Shown: positions 54,127-64,000 of the stretch, in pieces | How positions within the stretch are numbered: position 1 is the stretch's first letter | Layout of the letters: each line of letters begins with the position of its first letter | DNA from: Aspergillus flavus | Lineage: Eukaryota > Ascomycota > Eurotiomycetes > Eurotiales > Aspergillaceae | DNA: 64,000 nt | NCBI RefSeq assembly: GCF_009017415.1 | Contig: NC_092403.1 | Location: 186,001-250,000, forward strand | Direction of reading: 5' to 3' | Position numbers and translations under genes: made by a program | The notes under the pieces: generated by a model | Database searches by the model: none | Told to the model about the DNA's origin: nothing | The model's input: the letters and a program-made list of their open reading frames with translations, nothing else

Positions 54127-55108
54127 ATAGTACATATCTTAGGCTCTTAGTATAACACGACCTTGTATGACTTCGCTTCAAATTTTATGTCAAGATTCAT
54201 TCGTTGTATGAGTAGTATTCCTTAGTGATACATCCTCTACCCCGGTATAATCTGCTGTTGCCCCGAGACACAATTTGATAGCCATTTGCTTGAGATTACC
54301 CTGTCACAGACCATGTGTTCTTTGATCGACCCACGTAAGACACAAGGTGATTCTTCCTCTGATCCATATTGCCGGTACTTCACAGGGATGTGGAGCATTG
54401 GAGAAAGCCATGTGCACCTGGACCTTCTCACCACTTCTACTTCTATGTGACGCAAGGTTTGATCCATGGGGGCTGCAAACATTGGGCTTCTGGTAGACTC
54501 TGCTTGATAGATGCCGTTCCTAGGGAATAATGAAGCTACCTTTATCAACAGGAATGCTTAAACCAATTAGTCTCCCCAATCAGCAAACCAAATGATCACA
54601 AAATAAATCTAAAATTAGGATGACCGTCTCCAGAATCTATAACATCATCCATTACCTTCGTCCCATCCACCTCCCCATGCACAGCATCCCGCCGTTTATT
54701 TTCACAACCTATTAACAAGCTCAAAACCTGTGCAAGGACAGCCGCCAAAAACAAAAGCCCAGCTCCAGTAGCCACACCCTTAAACGTAATCCGGTAGGGT
54801 CTCAGTGTCCCGAACCTACGCATCAGTCTTCAATGATATCGAGAGTGACAACAGAAATTACAATTATTCCTTTAAATAATGTAGCAATCGTGTATTTTCC
54901 TGGATATACACGTCACCGGATAGTTCATACATCTACTGACAACTCTCTATCGGAAGTATTTCCCGATACCCGGCATCGGACTCTCCCAAAGAAAGTCCGC
55001 CATGATTGGCAAGTTGGATACCTAACTGAAACTGAATATGTCCACAGTAAGGAAACTTGCGGTTGGTTATCGCTTTACAGTACATACAATTTCAATATAT
55101 CACCTTGT
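54127..55108. other. Intergenic, no gene seen
   Basis: About 980 bp. A minus-strand frame at 54596-54823 contains one hydrophobic stretch (TGAGLLFLAAVLAQVLSLLIG) that could be a membrane helix of a small protein, but there is no further support. Confidence 0.4.
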
Positions 55109-55790
55109 TTATATTCGGCTCCGCAACCTGTCATTTAAACCGCCACCCAGTTGTCCGGACATCATCGCAGCAGACGTGGAAACCTCTCTCCCAGCCCAGA
55201 ATCGGTCAATCGTATACCAGTACCGATCAGCATGATCCCTCACAATAGCACAGTGTGGACTATCTGGAAACGCCACCCCTTCAGGACAGCACCCCAACTG
55301 AGGCTTAGCCTCAGCCAAATGCGATTCCACGTCCTCCCACCTGACCATCTGGTCAGCTGTAGAATATAGATATAACCGCTTAGCTGTAGCTCCAAACACG
55401 GCCGGATCATTCAATTCTGACCGCAATTGGGAAACTGAACTCATTAGTCCTGTCCGCTGGAGACCAGTGATAAAACCAATGGCAGGATAGAGTAGTAACT
55501 TTCCCAAGGCTTGTGCAGGCATAGATTGAGACGGCAATGAAATAGCGGCTGCCTGGTATGCACGCAAGAAGGAGGTATCTCCGGGGCAGCAATCGAAGAT
55601 AACCCCACGAAGATGGGATCCTAGCTCCAAGGGTGGATGAGCGGCATCCTGGCGGAGAGACAGAGCTAGTTGAATCGCCGTGTTGCAGCCACCGTGCGAG
55701 AAGATGTGCAGAAGAATCGAGTGCGCCTCTTTCTCCCTTGAGACCTTACGTCGAATGTATTCGCGAGCGGGAGCTAGACGGGAATGTAGG
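55109..55790 (-). pseudogene. 5'-truncated PaxU-like (DUF829 / TMEM53-type) alpha/beta hydrolase
   Basis: A minus-strand frame open from about 55770 to 55109 encodes the C-terminal two thirds of a DUF829 protein (PF05705), the family of the indole-diterpene protein PaxU. Seen are RLAPAREYIRRKVSREK, LLHIFSHGGCNTA (nucleophile-elbow region), GVIFDCCPGD, TAKRLYLYSTADQMVRWEDV with the acid residue, and FPDSPHCAIVRDHADRYW with the catalytic-type His. The N-terminal 90-100 residues of the family, with the first strands and the CTW-G-A type motif, were not found in any frame upstream to 56213. The fragment is likely a pseudogene with lost 5' end, unless a distant first exon exists. Confidence 0.65.
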
Positions 55791-56213
55791 ACCCTGTGGC
55801 ATTTTTAGCCCTCTGGCGTTGGGAACCTTTGTAAGATCAGCAAAATCGATTAACGGTCCACGTCGTGTGCGATGCCTATTAAGCGGAATATAATAAAAAT
55901 GAAATTCGGAAATAGATATTTATCGAATGGGAAATACATCGTGCAATTTATGGTCGAAACTGGAACTGCGTAAGGCCTTCCTATTTGGGATTCCCCACAG
56001 CGTATTTATTTCCCTATTCGGCATCATCATCATCCAAAGAGCTAACACGAAATACCTATAAAAGGAGACGACATTGCATTTTTCATGGTCTTGTTAACTC
56101 TCTTAGAACAAGCTAAAACATTGCGCACTCGCTCTTCATCGGCTAAATCTTTTCAGACGCGATTCAGCTGCCCATCTGCTCTATGAGTACATCTTGTTCA
56201 ACAGACTGAAAGC
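55791..56213. other. Intergenic, no gene seen
   Basis: About 420 bp between divergent coding segments, AT-rich. This is where the first exon of the DUF829 gene was searched for and not found. Confidence 0.4.
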
Positions 56214-56981
56214 ATGCATTTCCTCGTGTTAGGAGCCACAGGTACCTATATTGACTAAGATTATGCTTTAAAATAGTCAATATCTGACACGCAATACATA
56301 GGAGCCATTGGAAGCAAATTCTGCGCCCTTGCGCTGAACAAAGGGCATCGCCTAAGTCTACTAATTCGCAACCCCAAGAACCTCCCGCCTAGCCTCATGC
56401 AAAACCCAGCAGTGGAGATCATCGAAGGCACTCTGGATAATGAAACAGTTCTGGACCGTGCGGCGAGTTGTGGTGCCAGCATCTTTGTCTCATTCGCTGG
56501 ACCCCGGATTGGGACAAAGGGAACGGTGCGATATTCTCTTAAGCCTACAATTAACGAAGTGTGTTAATCATTCATATAGCCTCTGACATTAGGGTACAAA
56601 GCCCTGGTTCCAAGGCTAATAGACCAGAACTTCAAGCGCATCCTCATTTTATGCACTCCGTCCTACCATGATGCCGCGGACACCATAACCTTGAAATGGC
56701 AAATAGGAGCATGGTTCATGAGGCTATTCAGCGCTGGGCAATATCGGGAGATGGTTGGTATAGGGGAATATATAGCGTCATTGCCTGTCGACAAGCGTGT
56801 GCAGTGGACCCTGTTTCGGGTTGGTGGACTGACAGAGGGAGAAGAGGCACCGGTTAAGGCGACATCGCTAGGAAGCGGTGATGATGGCACTTGGATCAGT
56901 CGGGCGAGTGTTGCAACTTGGGTCCTAGATGAAATTGATCGAGAAAGATGGTTTGGGAAGGCACCTTATATCTGTAATTAG
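56214..56981 (+). CDS. Small NAD(P)-binding (NmrA/SDR-like) protein
   Basis: Exons 56214-56241, 56302-56525 and 56580-56981 (introns of 60 and 54 bp) give 217 residues. The first splice forms the dinucleotide loop LVLGATGAIGSKF (GxxGxxG). IIEGTLDNETVLDRAA and FVSFAGPRIG are typical of the NAD(P)H-binding atypical SDR group (PF13460). RILILCTPSYHDAAD and WTLFRVGGLTEG follow. No YxxxK catalytic pair is seen, as usual for this group. Function unknown. Confidence 0.8.
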
Positions 56982-57455
56982 CCACTAGAATCTATTGCGA
57001 AACTCTTCTACCAGATCCACGCTTAATTCAAAACATGCAGCACAAGGTCTTTGAGTTGGTAAGACGTAATATCTAGCACAGATGGTCAACTAGCCGCATA
57101 AGTAACATTAGATGGTCACTCGAATTTATAGCGCTGATTGGGTCCCTTACTTGTATTCGTCAAATCATCGAAGCAAGCGTGGTTCCTTTAGGTTGCCTCT
57201 CCTTCCCTTTACTACCCGGTATGGCTTATACCTGTCTCCATATCCCTGTATCTATACTCTACATATAGGGAGTCCGGATGTCATCAGTAGTTTGTATACG
57301 GTGGAAACCGCGACTACCTTCATACTAAACTTATGACAAAAACATGCCAAGGACTGAAGGCAATTTTGTATCCGCTAAATGAATCGAGTTCTCCACATCA
57401 ACTCCTTCCCTGCGATCTCTCCAGGAGCAATATTTTCTTCACGTGCCTAATTGCT
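56982..57455. other. Intergenic, promoter of the Zn2Cys6 gene
   Basis: About 470 bp. The in-frame extension of the regulator to 57333 lacks any domain and is treated as leader. Confidence 0.4.
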
Positions 57456-58661
57456 ATGCCACGCAGGCGTGCTCACACGAAGTCCCGTCACGGCTGCGAG
57501 CGATGTAAAAGACGCAGAATCAAATGCGATGAAGCCGGCCCTCCCTGCAGTCACTGCGCCGCTCGAAAGGCCGATTGTCGGTATGCTATTGGGGGACTGT
57601 TTCGGCATTCAGAATGGAGCGAACAATGTCAAAATCCTCCTATCTCAGCAACATACCAAATTAACCAGTCAGCAACATCATATGAGTCTGGGACCAACCT
57701 GCCGTTCGCATCCGAGGCATCGTATAATGCACTGACTCCCGTGCCGAAGGGCCGCATGAGAGAGCTTCAGTTGATGCATGTTTGGTCCTTGAAAACCTGC
57801 CGCAGCTTTTCCTCGAACCTTAGTGGCGTCTTCCAATCCTTCATGGTGGAACAGGCTTTTCACCATCCATTTCTCATGGACTCACTGCTGGCACTTACTT
57901 CGTTACACATAGCCAGTGGCACCGCCAGTAGCAATGATAACGATGTGAATAATCATCACGGTTCACTAAACCTGGCTCTTGTCTCAGAGTACATCGATGA
58001 CGCACTTCATTATCAAAATAGCGCCGTTCCTGCTTTCAGTAGCGCACTGGAGAATATCTCCCCTTTGAATTGCGATGCGCTTTTCGCATGCTCGGTGATC
58101 ATGATGGCTTGCGCTTTTGCTGCTCCCTTGATTGGAAGCAGTCGTGGAAACACGAGAGAAAGCTTAACTTCTCCATTTCATTTCGTCAAGGGCATACATT
58201 CCGTGATTGATAAGGCCCGGCCGTGGATGGCGAACGGTCCTTTTCGATTTGCAATTATAACCCATTCTGACGATGACTGGGAGTCGTCCCAGCAAGATAA
58301 CGAGGTCTTTCATAGACTGCGAAAACTCTGTTTCCACGGGGATCCGGCTATAAGGAACATTCTGTTCCATTCTATTACACTCTTAAGAAACTGCTTTGCG
58401 AAAGACGAAACGATGGCGATTCCGTGGATCGTGGTTGTTGGGGAGGATTTCGCGGATCTCGTACAGCAAGAAGTGCCCATGGCCTTATTGGTATACATGT
58501 ACTGGGGTGTCTTGCTTAGTCGCTTGAAGGAGGTATGGTGGGCAACTTTATCAGGGAGAGGAATTGTGAATGATTTGGCAAAGGAGCTCGCAGGGATCGA
58601 TGGCTGGACCGAAGCTATACAATGGGCAACTGAGGAGGTAGGCACAAATAAAGAGAATTGA
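57456..58661 (+). CDS. Zn2Cys6 transcription factor (Upc2/sterol-regulator-like layout)
   Basis: A single exon of 401 residues from the ATG at 57456 (MPRRRAHTKSRHGC). The binuclear zinc cluster is CERCKRRRIKC then CSHCAARKADC, with spacing CX2CX6CX6CX2CX6C. A linker leads to the fungal-TF homology region: LLALTSLHIASG, ISPLNCDALFACS and a C-terminal MYWGVLLSRLKEVWWA. This short layout with a C-terminal regulatory domain resembles the Upc2-like and secondary-metabolism regulators. It is clearly related to the regulator at 62400-63849 on the other strand. The upstream start at 57333 is less likely, because the cluster normally starts near the N-terminus. Confidence 0.9.
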   Translation: MPRRRAHTKSRHGCERCKRRRIKCDEAGPPCSHCAARKADCRYAIGGLFRHSEWSEQCQNPPISATYQINQSATSYESGTNLPFASEASYNALTPVPKGRMRELQLMHVWSLKTCRSFSSNLSGVFQSFMVEQAFHHPFLMDSLLALTSLHIASGTASSNDNDVNNHHGSLNLALVSEYIDDALHYQNSAVPAFSSALENISPLNCDALFACSVIMMACAFAAPLIGSSRGNTRESLTSPFHFVKGIHSVIDKARPWMANGPFRFAIITHSDDDWESSQQDNEVFHRLRKLCFHGDPAIRNILFHSITLLRNCFAKDETMAIPWIVVVGEDFADLVQQEVPMALLVYMYWGVLLSRLKEVWWATLSGRGIVNDLAKELAGIDGWTEAIQWATEEVGTNKEN

Positions 58662-58951
58662 CATGATCATTTGACTATGCTTGTATAATACAAATCTCTC
58701 ACAGGAAATGTTATCATGATATGAGATTATAGTGTCGCATGGAGGTCGTACCTCTTGTCACTTGCGACTCCCATCGCTCTGAGAAAGACATAATAGTCGC
58801 GGCCAGGATGGTTATCATTCAGTCTCTTACTCATACGGTCTGGAGTGACCATGAGCAGAACCGTCATCTCAATCTCGGTTTTCTTCCGTTGCTCTGCGTT
58901 TGGAGTTAATGATCAGGGATCACGGCGTAGTGCGCCGTTGGTGTGTCCAAT

Positions 58952-60470
58952 TCAACCCCCAGTCACCATAAAGGCCGCTATTCCAAGCCATATACCCACA
59001 ACAACCACCGTCGCAATGCTGGCGCCGACACGGTCTCCTGTCGTTATCTCTCGTGGCTTGTCCTTCTCCGGTTTGCGACTCCCCGTTCCTGCACTCGGAT
59101 CACCTTTGCTAGTTCCTCCAGTGTCCGCCGTCAATGGACCTTGATCACGGTTTCCGGTCTTGAATGGAACCATATTCGCAGTGAAAACGCTCAACGCACA
59201 CATATGCTCACGGAGGCCGGTGACCCCATCGTATTTATCAAGAAACCATCGCTGTCCACATATCTTGTCTGGGGAGGGTCCGGAACACTGTTTTGCTGCT
59301 CCCTCTGCAGACCCCTGTAATTTGGGCAAGATCTGGTCCAGTGTCTCGGGCATGATAGTGGTCGTGAAGGCGAGCCAAGCGGTGACCAAACTCTTGAATG
59401 TGGACTGATTGCCATCGCATGGTACAACTCCTTGCTTTTGAGGCTCGCATGGTTCAACCATGATGTTACCCCCATACTCCTGTGGGAAGAAATTGCGCCA
59501 TGTAGTATTCAATAAGCCTTCCACGACATTTTTCCATTTCGTATCGCCATTGGTCTGTGCAATATGTCAGCACACATTTCAAGGCTATATCGGTGTGGTA
59601 CCTAGGGGTTGAGTATCGCTGGCCATCCGTACCAAGTTATACATGTACGCAGCACCATTAAAGTAGATGCCATAATTGTAAGACCATTGCATCTGGTTAG
59701 GTGCCTGGCAATTCGATTCCACCGTAACCAGATCATTGATAGTCCACCCTTTCTCGATGATCAAAGGAACAGATGTGGCCCAGGTGAACGCCTTCTCTGC
59801 CCACTCAGTATAAGTTTCATTCTTGGTATATCGTGCAAGACGAGCAGCGAGCTGGAAGAACCCTCCGTTGGAGACGGAATTCTTAAGATCGTACCCTCCA
59901 TTCCACGAATTTCTCTGCCACCGCAGGCCACCATGGCAAGTATCCGGGTCCCATTTCTCCGCCTGAGTGTTAAACACTCCTTGCGCCAGTGCGAGCCACG
60001 ACACCTCTTCATCTTCGGGGAAATTCAATTCGGCGGCAGTCATCGCGGCGAGACCCCAGAATACCTGATCGTCGTTGCCCAAATCTTGGGTATAATTGTC
60101 CGGTAGATAGTCATTGTGGCCTTTTTGCCAGATCAAGGCTTGTTTGGTAACATCGTTGTATGAGGTATCTCCTGTCCAGTACCAGTACTGCACCAGTGCC
60201 ATGAATACCTCACCACCCGTCCACCATGTGCCCGGAAGCTTCCCTGGAATTTGACCGGATTCGTTGCCGTGATAATAGGTCATCATCCCGTAGGCGGCGG
60301 TTGCGGCGGCATCTTTGATCGAATCTATTTATTGTTAGAGTTGCAGGATCAATCTTCTACCAAACGAGAGCGGAAATACTCGGATCATTGATATCAAGCT
60401 GAATGCCTGCGGTAAGCCGTCCTAGCGTCAGCAACGCTGTAAATGCAATATGCCAGAAGTATGACCACAT
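58952..60470 (-). CDS. GH76 endo-alpha-1,6-mannanase (DCW1/DFG5-like), cell-wall anchored
   Basis: Exons 60470-60380, 60324-59633 and 59554-58952 (introns of 55 and 78 bp) give 461 residues. A signal peptide (MWSYFWHIAFTALLTLG) is followed by the GH76 (alpha/alpha)6 barrel: SIKDAAATAAYGMMTYYHG, GTWWTGGEVFMALVQYW, the catalytic pair in GNDDQVFWGLAAM, CHGGLRWQ, YNYGIYFNGAAYMYNLTNGD (formed by the second splice) and WLAFTTTIMP. The Ser/Gly-rich end TADTGGTSKGD leads to a hydrophobic C-terminal segment (ASIATVVVVGIWLGIAAFM), fitting GPI-anchor addition. Fungal members are thought to link GPI-anchored mannoproteins to the cell wall. It lies between two related regulators. Confidence 0.93.
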
Positions 60471-62399
60471 TTTGAAGGTAACATAGGCGGAGGCATTGAA
60501 ACAATAAACGAGAGAAGCACTCTTTTTACATACTGGACTTTGATTAAAAGTTGACCAGCTGTTCCTGCAGAACCTAATGTATGTCTCTGGGAAGGCAGTG
60601 CACTTGCTTAATGAGACCCTGTAGGATTAGACCCTAGTGTTCAACGTTTCCTGATTTGGTAGCGTAGATACATTAGGGCATAGACCATGTAACCACGGAT
60701 GATATAGCCTTGTAATTGATTGATACACATGAATTGCTGTCGGTCCGTTCCATTCTCGTGAGACTGAGAATTGGGGCAATGTCTGTACCCTGTCGATCGG
60801 GCCAGTGGAAATGAAAGACAGGGGTCTCACGCTACATTGTAGGCAGCCATCATCCTGTGGCCATTCAGAAAGGAGACCCCAAGGACCGAGGCTCTTGGCT
60901 TCTTGGTAGTCGCGGACATGGAGGGGCTGACAGTGTGCTTTACTGGGTCGCTCTGGATCATAACGCTCCACATTTATTTGAAGCTAATGACATTGTAATA
61001 CAGGAATTATGACAACACTATCCCTCCCTAGCTACAAGAATAGAGGAGATCCAATCGGCATCTTGAGTGTACATTACTTCCACCTGTTAAGAATAAAAGC
61101 GGCTACCCAGTTAGGGCTCGGTTTGGCCCCCACGTCAGTGCCTCGGACGAGGTATTTTTAGTGTTGATCACTTATCCAACGGTTGGTAATTTCCTCCCGC
61201 CCTCCGATCACCGAGTGCCATGTCTTTCGAACGATGATGAACCCTTCGACTGTTTCCCCGGATATAGCTAGTCCAGATAAGTACATTGACAGCTTCTCTA
61301 AAAAGCTTCTCGTGCTTGGACTTCTGCTCCTACCGCGCTAATAAATGGATACACTCTTTGTACATCCTGCTTGGCGGGTCTAGTCGGTGTTGTGCCTGGC
61401 TATCCCTGTCGCGACCCCTACGAACTACCCAGGGTAGAGGCTTCTAAGTGCAGTTTCATCACATATCACAGCCCCCATGGATGACGGCTTGGGAAGAATG
61501 AACTATTTAGTCATGTTGATCCCCTTGATAGGCGACAGTCATTCCGTGGTTGCCGGATATTAGCATTACCATATATGTCATTCACATTGCTGATCAGAAC
61601 CACCACACCAAGTGATCTGGGTCTCTTGGATTTCTCATATTTCCGTCTCCTGAGGGAATCCAAACACCATTGGCTGATTGACCCTTACTCTATTGGAGTA
61701 GATCTCGTCCCAAAGCGGTAACTGAGTTGTAACCTTCCGCACTGCCGGGTTTCACGTCGAAGTGATATGAGCGCTACATAGCCTCATCTCTTGTATCAAG
61801 CTGAAACAGTGCTAACAGTAGCAGTTCAGTGGAGTCATAAGTGACAAATCGTTATGAACACAAGAATGGTGGGCTTTTATGTGTATTGTGGAGTTCGTCG
61901 GGGGCGTACCGATGTTATCGGCTGCTTACCGACGATATCGGGTTTTCCGATGGTGTTTATATCTTTGGTTGGAGGTCGTTGCCTGCAAGCTTTCTCCTTT
62001 TCCTTTCTTTCTGTCTTATACTAAGCCCCCAACTAATTCTTTTGCTGTAAGGAGTAATGTCAAGCTCAACCCGTGGCAAGAATATTCTGACCACCAGCTC
62101 ATAAAGTCCTTTCCTTGTTATAACTGCAGACAACACGCAATTTCATGAGATGGAATGATTTCAGTAATCCTGTAAAAATATTAAACAACTCTTATACTAT
62201 ATACTATGTGAATAGCAATGTACGTTGTTAATTATATACTTCCGCAGGACCACCGTCTCCTGAGTACCATCCCAAATCGGGAGACGGCGCGATATATGAA
62301 TCCACGAACATCTAAAAAGTGCTAGCAAACGGCAATAAACAAGCCAATAGAATAGTCATAACCCTTTTAAAAAGATCTTCAACCCTATTACCAGAATGA
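60471..62399. other. Gene-poor 1.9 kb stretch
   Basis: Short frames on both strands (60627-60971 minus, 61841-62148 plus) show no domain. It contains the mannanase promoter and the 3' end of the second regulator. Confidence 0.45.
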
Positions 62400-63849
62400 T
62401 CATAAACGCAACTCCCGCTTCGGCCACAACCAAGCATCCCCATACTCAACAACACCCTTCCTACAAACACTCAATATGTCCGTGACCAAAGCCCTCCCCG
62501 AGTTTGAAGCCCACCAAATCTTGCCATCAAGCTGACCGAGTAAAACCCCCCAATGTCCGAGGATAAGCAACGAAAGAGGCTCCAGACCCCTAAGCATATC
62601 AACGAATCTTCTATTAACCACAGCTAGCCAAGTAACAACCGAGCCCGGATCTTTCATAGTGCTGTACCGACAAAAGCACCGCCGCAGCAGATCTATCGCC
62701 TCATCAGTAATAAGATGTTCTTCTGGTAGAGTGCTATTCTTCTGATTATTTAGCGCCGTTAAACGGCTGAAGGCTTCTTCCGTTTCACTATCCAGACACT
62801 TGGCAGCTGGGGCCCAGTAATCCCCGACTGTCGGGAAAGAACTCTGCGACGACCATGCGCGAGTCATTTTCGAGATCTCGGTGGTCCCTTGCAGTAACTC
62901 GAAGACGTGGAGGATGTTTTCAATCATGTTCGGACCTTCGTTATCCCCTATTGCTAAATGGGGCATTGCTATACGACTGGCGATGGTGATGAGGGAGTAG
63001 GCATAGATGGCATCACAGTTTGCCGGCGAGATGTTGTTAAGAGCATGTCGGAAGGGCGTCAATGCTCGGTTCTGGTATTCTAGTGCCGTGTCAATGTATG
63101 AACGTGCTTCTAGGGGGGGTTTTGTTGCCGCGGTGTGCAGTGAGGCAATTGATAGGATGCCGTCTAGAAGGAAGTCGAATTCAAGTGCTTTGCGAGGCAT
63201 GGAGGTTTGCCATACTCGGTGGTCTAAGGCGTCGCTAGAGAGACTGTAATAGGTCTCTGTTGAGAATTTGTGCATGAGCTCTAATGAGCGGAGATCGTAG
63301 TGTGTGGTGGCTGGCGGTGATTGACTGGGGATGGCGTTTGGGCTTATGGACACCTGCGGAGAGCTAGGGCTCGCTGACACTGTGTTTGGCATGAGGGCCC
63401 CAGCGGGTGTGCTGGAATAGGCGCATTCTATCCCCCGGGTGGTGCAGTTACTGCAAGGTGGGCCGCGCTCGTCACACTACGAGGTGGTTAGATAGGGCTC
63501 ATGCACATCGATATTTGTATCGATCATATGTAGAGGGATTGGTGAATTCAGCTGCATATAGCAGTAGTCCTATTCCAATACAACGCAGAATGACGGTTGT
63601 AGTCCCTGTTTAATACGATACACATCCCAAATTGCTCCATAACAAGGACCCTTATTACTGAGGTTTAGAGAAGCCTGGGTAAGGAAAGATAAAAGCGCGA
63701 AGATGCAAATAAACAAATACAAAGAAACAGATGATGAAATGGAACTGTTGGACTGGACTAAATTACTGAACCTGACTCACCTTTACTCGTCTCTTTTTAC
63801 ACTGGATACAGCCAGTGCGTGACTTCTTATGGGATCTCCGAGGCGGCAT
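62400..63849 (-). CDS. Zn2Cys6 transcription factor, paralogue-like of the one at 57.5 kb
   Basis: Exon 1 (63849-63781) encodes MPPRRSHKKSRTGCIQCKKRRVK. A 304 bp intron (63477-63780) follows, and exon 2 (63476-62400) begins with CDERGPPCSNCTTRGIEC. The zinc cluster CX2CX6CX6CX2CX6C is therefore split exactly between the exons, and joining gives 381 residues in frame. The regulatory domain shows IASLHTAAT, YIDTALEYQNRALTPF, NISPANCDAIYAYS and GHWGVLLGQLDGKIWWAS. These segments match the same places in the 57.5 kb regulator, at around half identity by eye. The intron is long for this window but has normal GT and AG ends. The target genes are unknown; the adjacent mannanase is a candidate. Confidence 0.88.
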
Positions 63850-64000
63850 CTTGATGGCCCATGTGAGAAGCACAACCCTACTCAGTACAGAGAGTCAACT
63901 CATTAATGAGGCGGAGTCGCCGGATAATGGGCCAGTGGGTCTCGCCAACATGTGGCAGGCAATCAGATTGGCCTTTGAAACAACGGCCCATTGCCAAGAG

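Noticed and set aside
59609..60106. 165-codon plus-strand open frame
   Set aside because: Antisense shadow of the GH76 mannanase.
1..64000. CRISPR arrays, bacterial operons or integrated virus
   Set aside because: No spaced direct repeats, no Shine-Dalgarno-type gene packing and no viral replication or capsid motifs were seen; spliceosomal introns show a fungal nuclear origin.

Overview
The window is nuclear DNA of a filamentous ascomycete, most likely Eurotiales (Aspergillus/Penicillium type). This rests on many genes split by 44-90 bp GT-AG introns, Zn2Cys6 regulators, a fungal highly reducing PKS remnant, a DMATS prenyltransferase, a GH76 mannanase, a pectin lyase and an RGS-LOV photoreceptor. 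Species cannot be fixed from the sequence. Gene models were built by hand: splice sites were accepted only where they kept frame and reconstituted family motifs. No database search was run.

Region 1 (0.5-17.7 kb) starts with a proline-racemase-family enzyme. It continues as a run of secondary-metabolism-type genes: PaxM-like FAD monooxygenase, FSH1-type serine hydrolase, metallo-beta-lactamase-fold hydrolase, extended-SDR reductase, cis-CaaD-like tautomerase, the 3' end of a highly reducing PKS, thioesterase-like protein, 2OG-Fe(II) oxygenase, cytochrome P450 and a Zn2Cys6 regulator relic. The PKS is 5'-truncated and carries a frameshift in a T8 tract. The oxygenase carries an in-frame TGA. 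The regulator is reduced to its DNA-binding exon plus scraps. The tailoring genes look intact. This reads as a polyketide cluster whose core and regulator have died.

Region 2 (18.8-32.3 kb) holds a secreted RNase T1/N1-like protein, a secreted GH24 lysozyme, an NmrA-like reductase, a GFA-family protein, an acyl-CoA-reductase-like protein, a SEC14 lipid-transfer protein, an aromatic prenyltransferase (DMATS fold) with a strong hairpin in its leader, and a one-pass membrane protein with a cytoplasmic SH3 domain.

Region 3 (32.3-40.6 kb) is an 8 kb gene-poor stretch with at most one unrecognised gene remnant.

Region 4 (40.6-64 kb) carries metabolic and regulatory genes: a secreted FMN-dependent alpha-hydroxyacid oxidase/dehydrogenase, GNAT acetyltransferase, pectin lyase, an uncharacterised gene with an internal TAA, HpcH/HpaI aldolase, RGS-LOV photoreceptor, a protein with a pogo/CENP-B-type DNA-binding region and a long Gln/Pro/Ser-rich tail, a truncated PaxU-like (DUF829) gene, a small NAD(P)-binding protein, and two related Zn2Cys6 regulators on either side of a GH76 alpha-1,6-mannanase.
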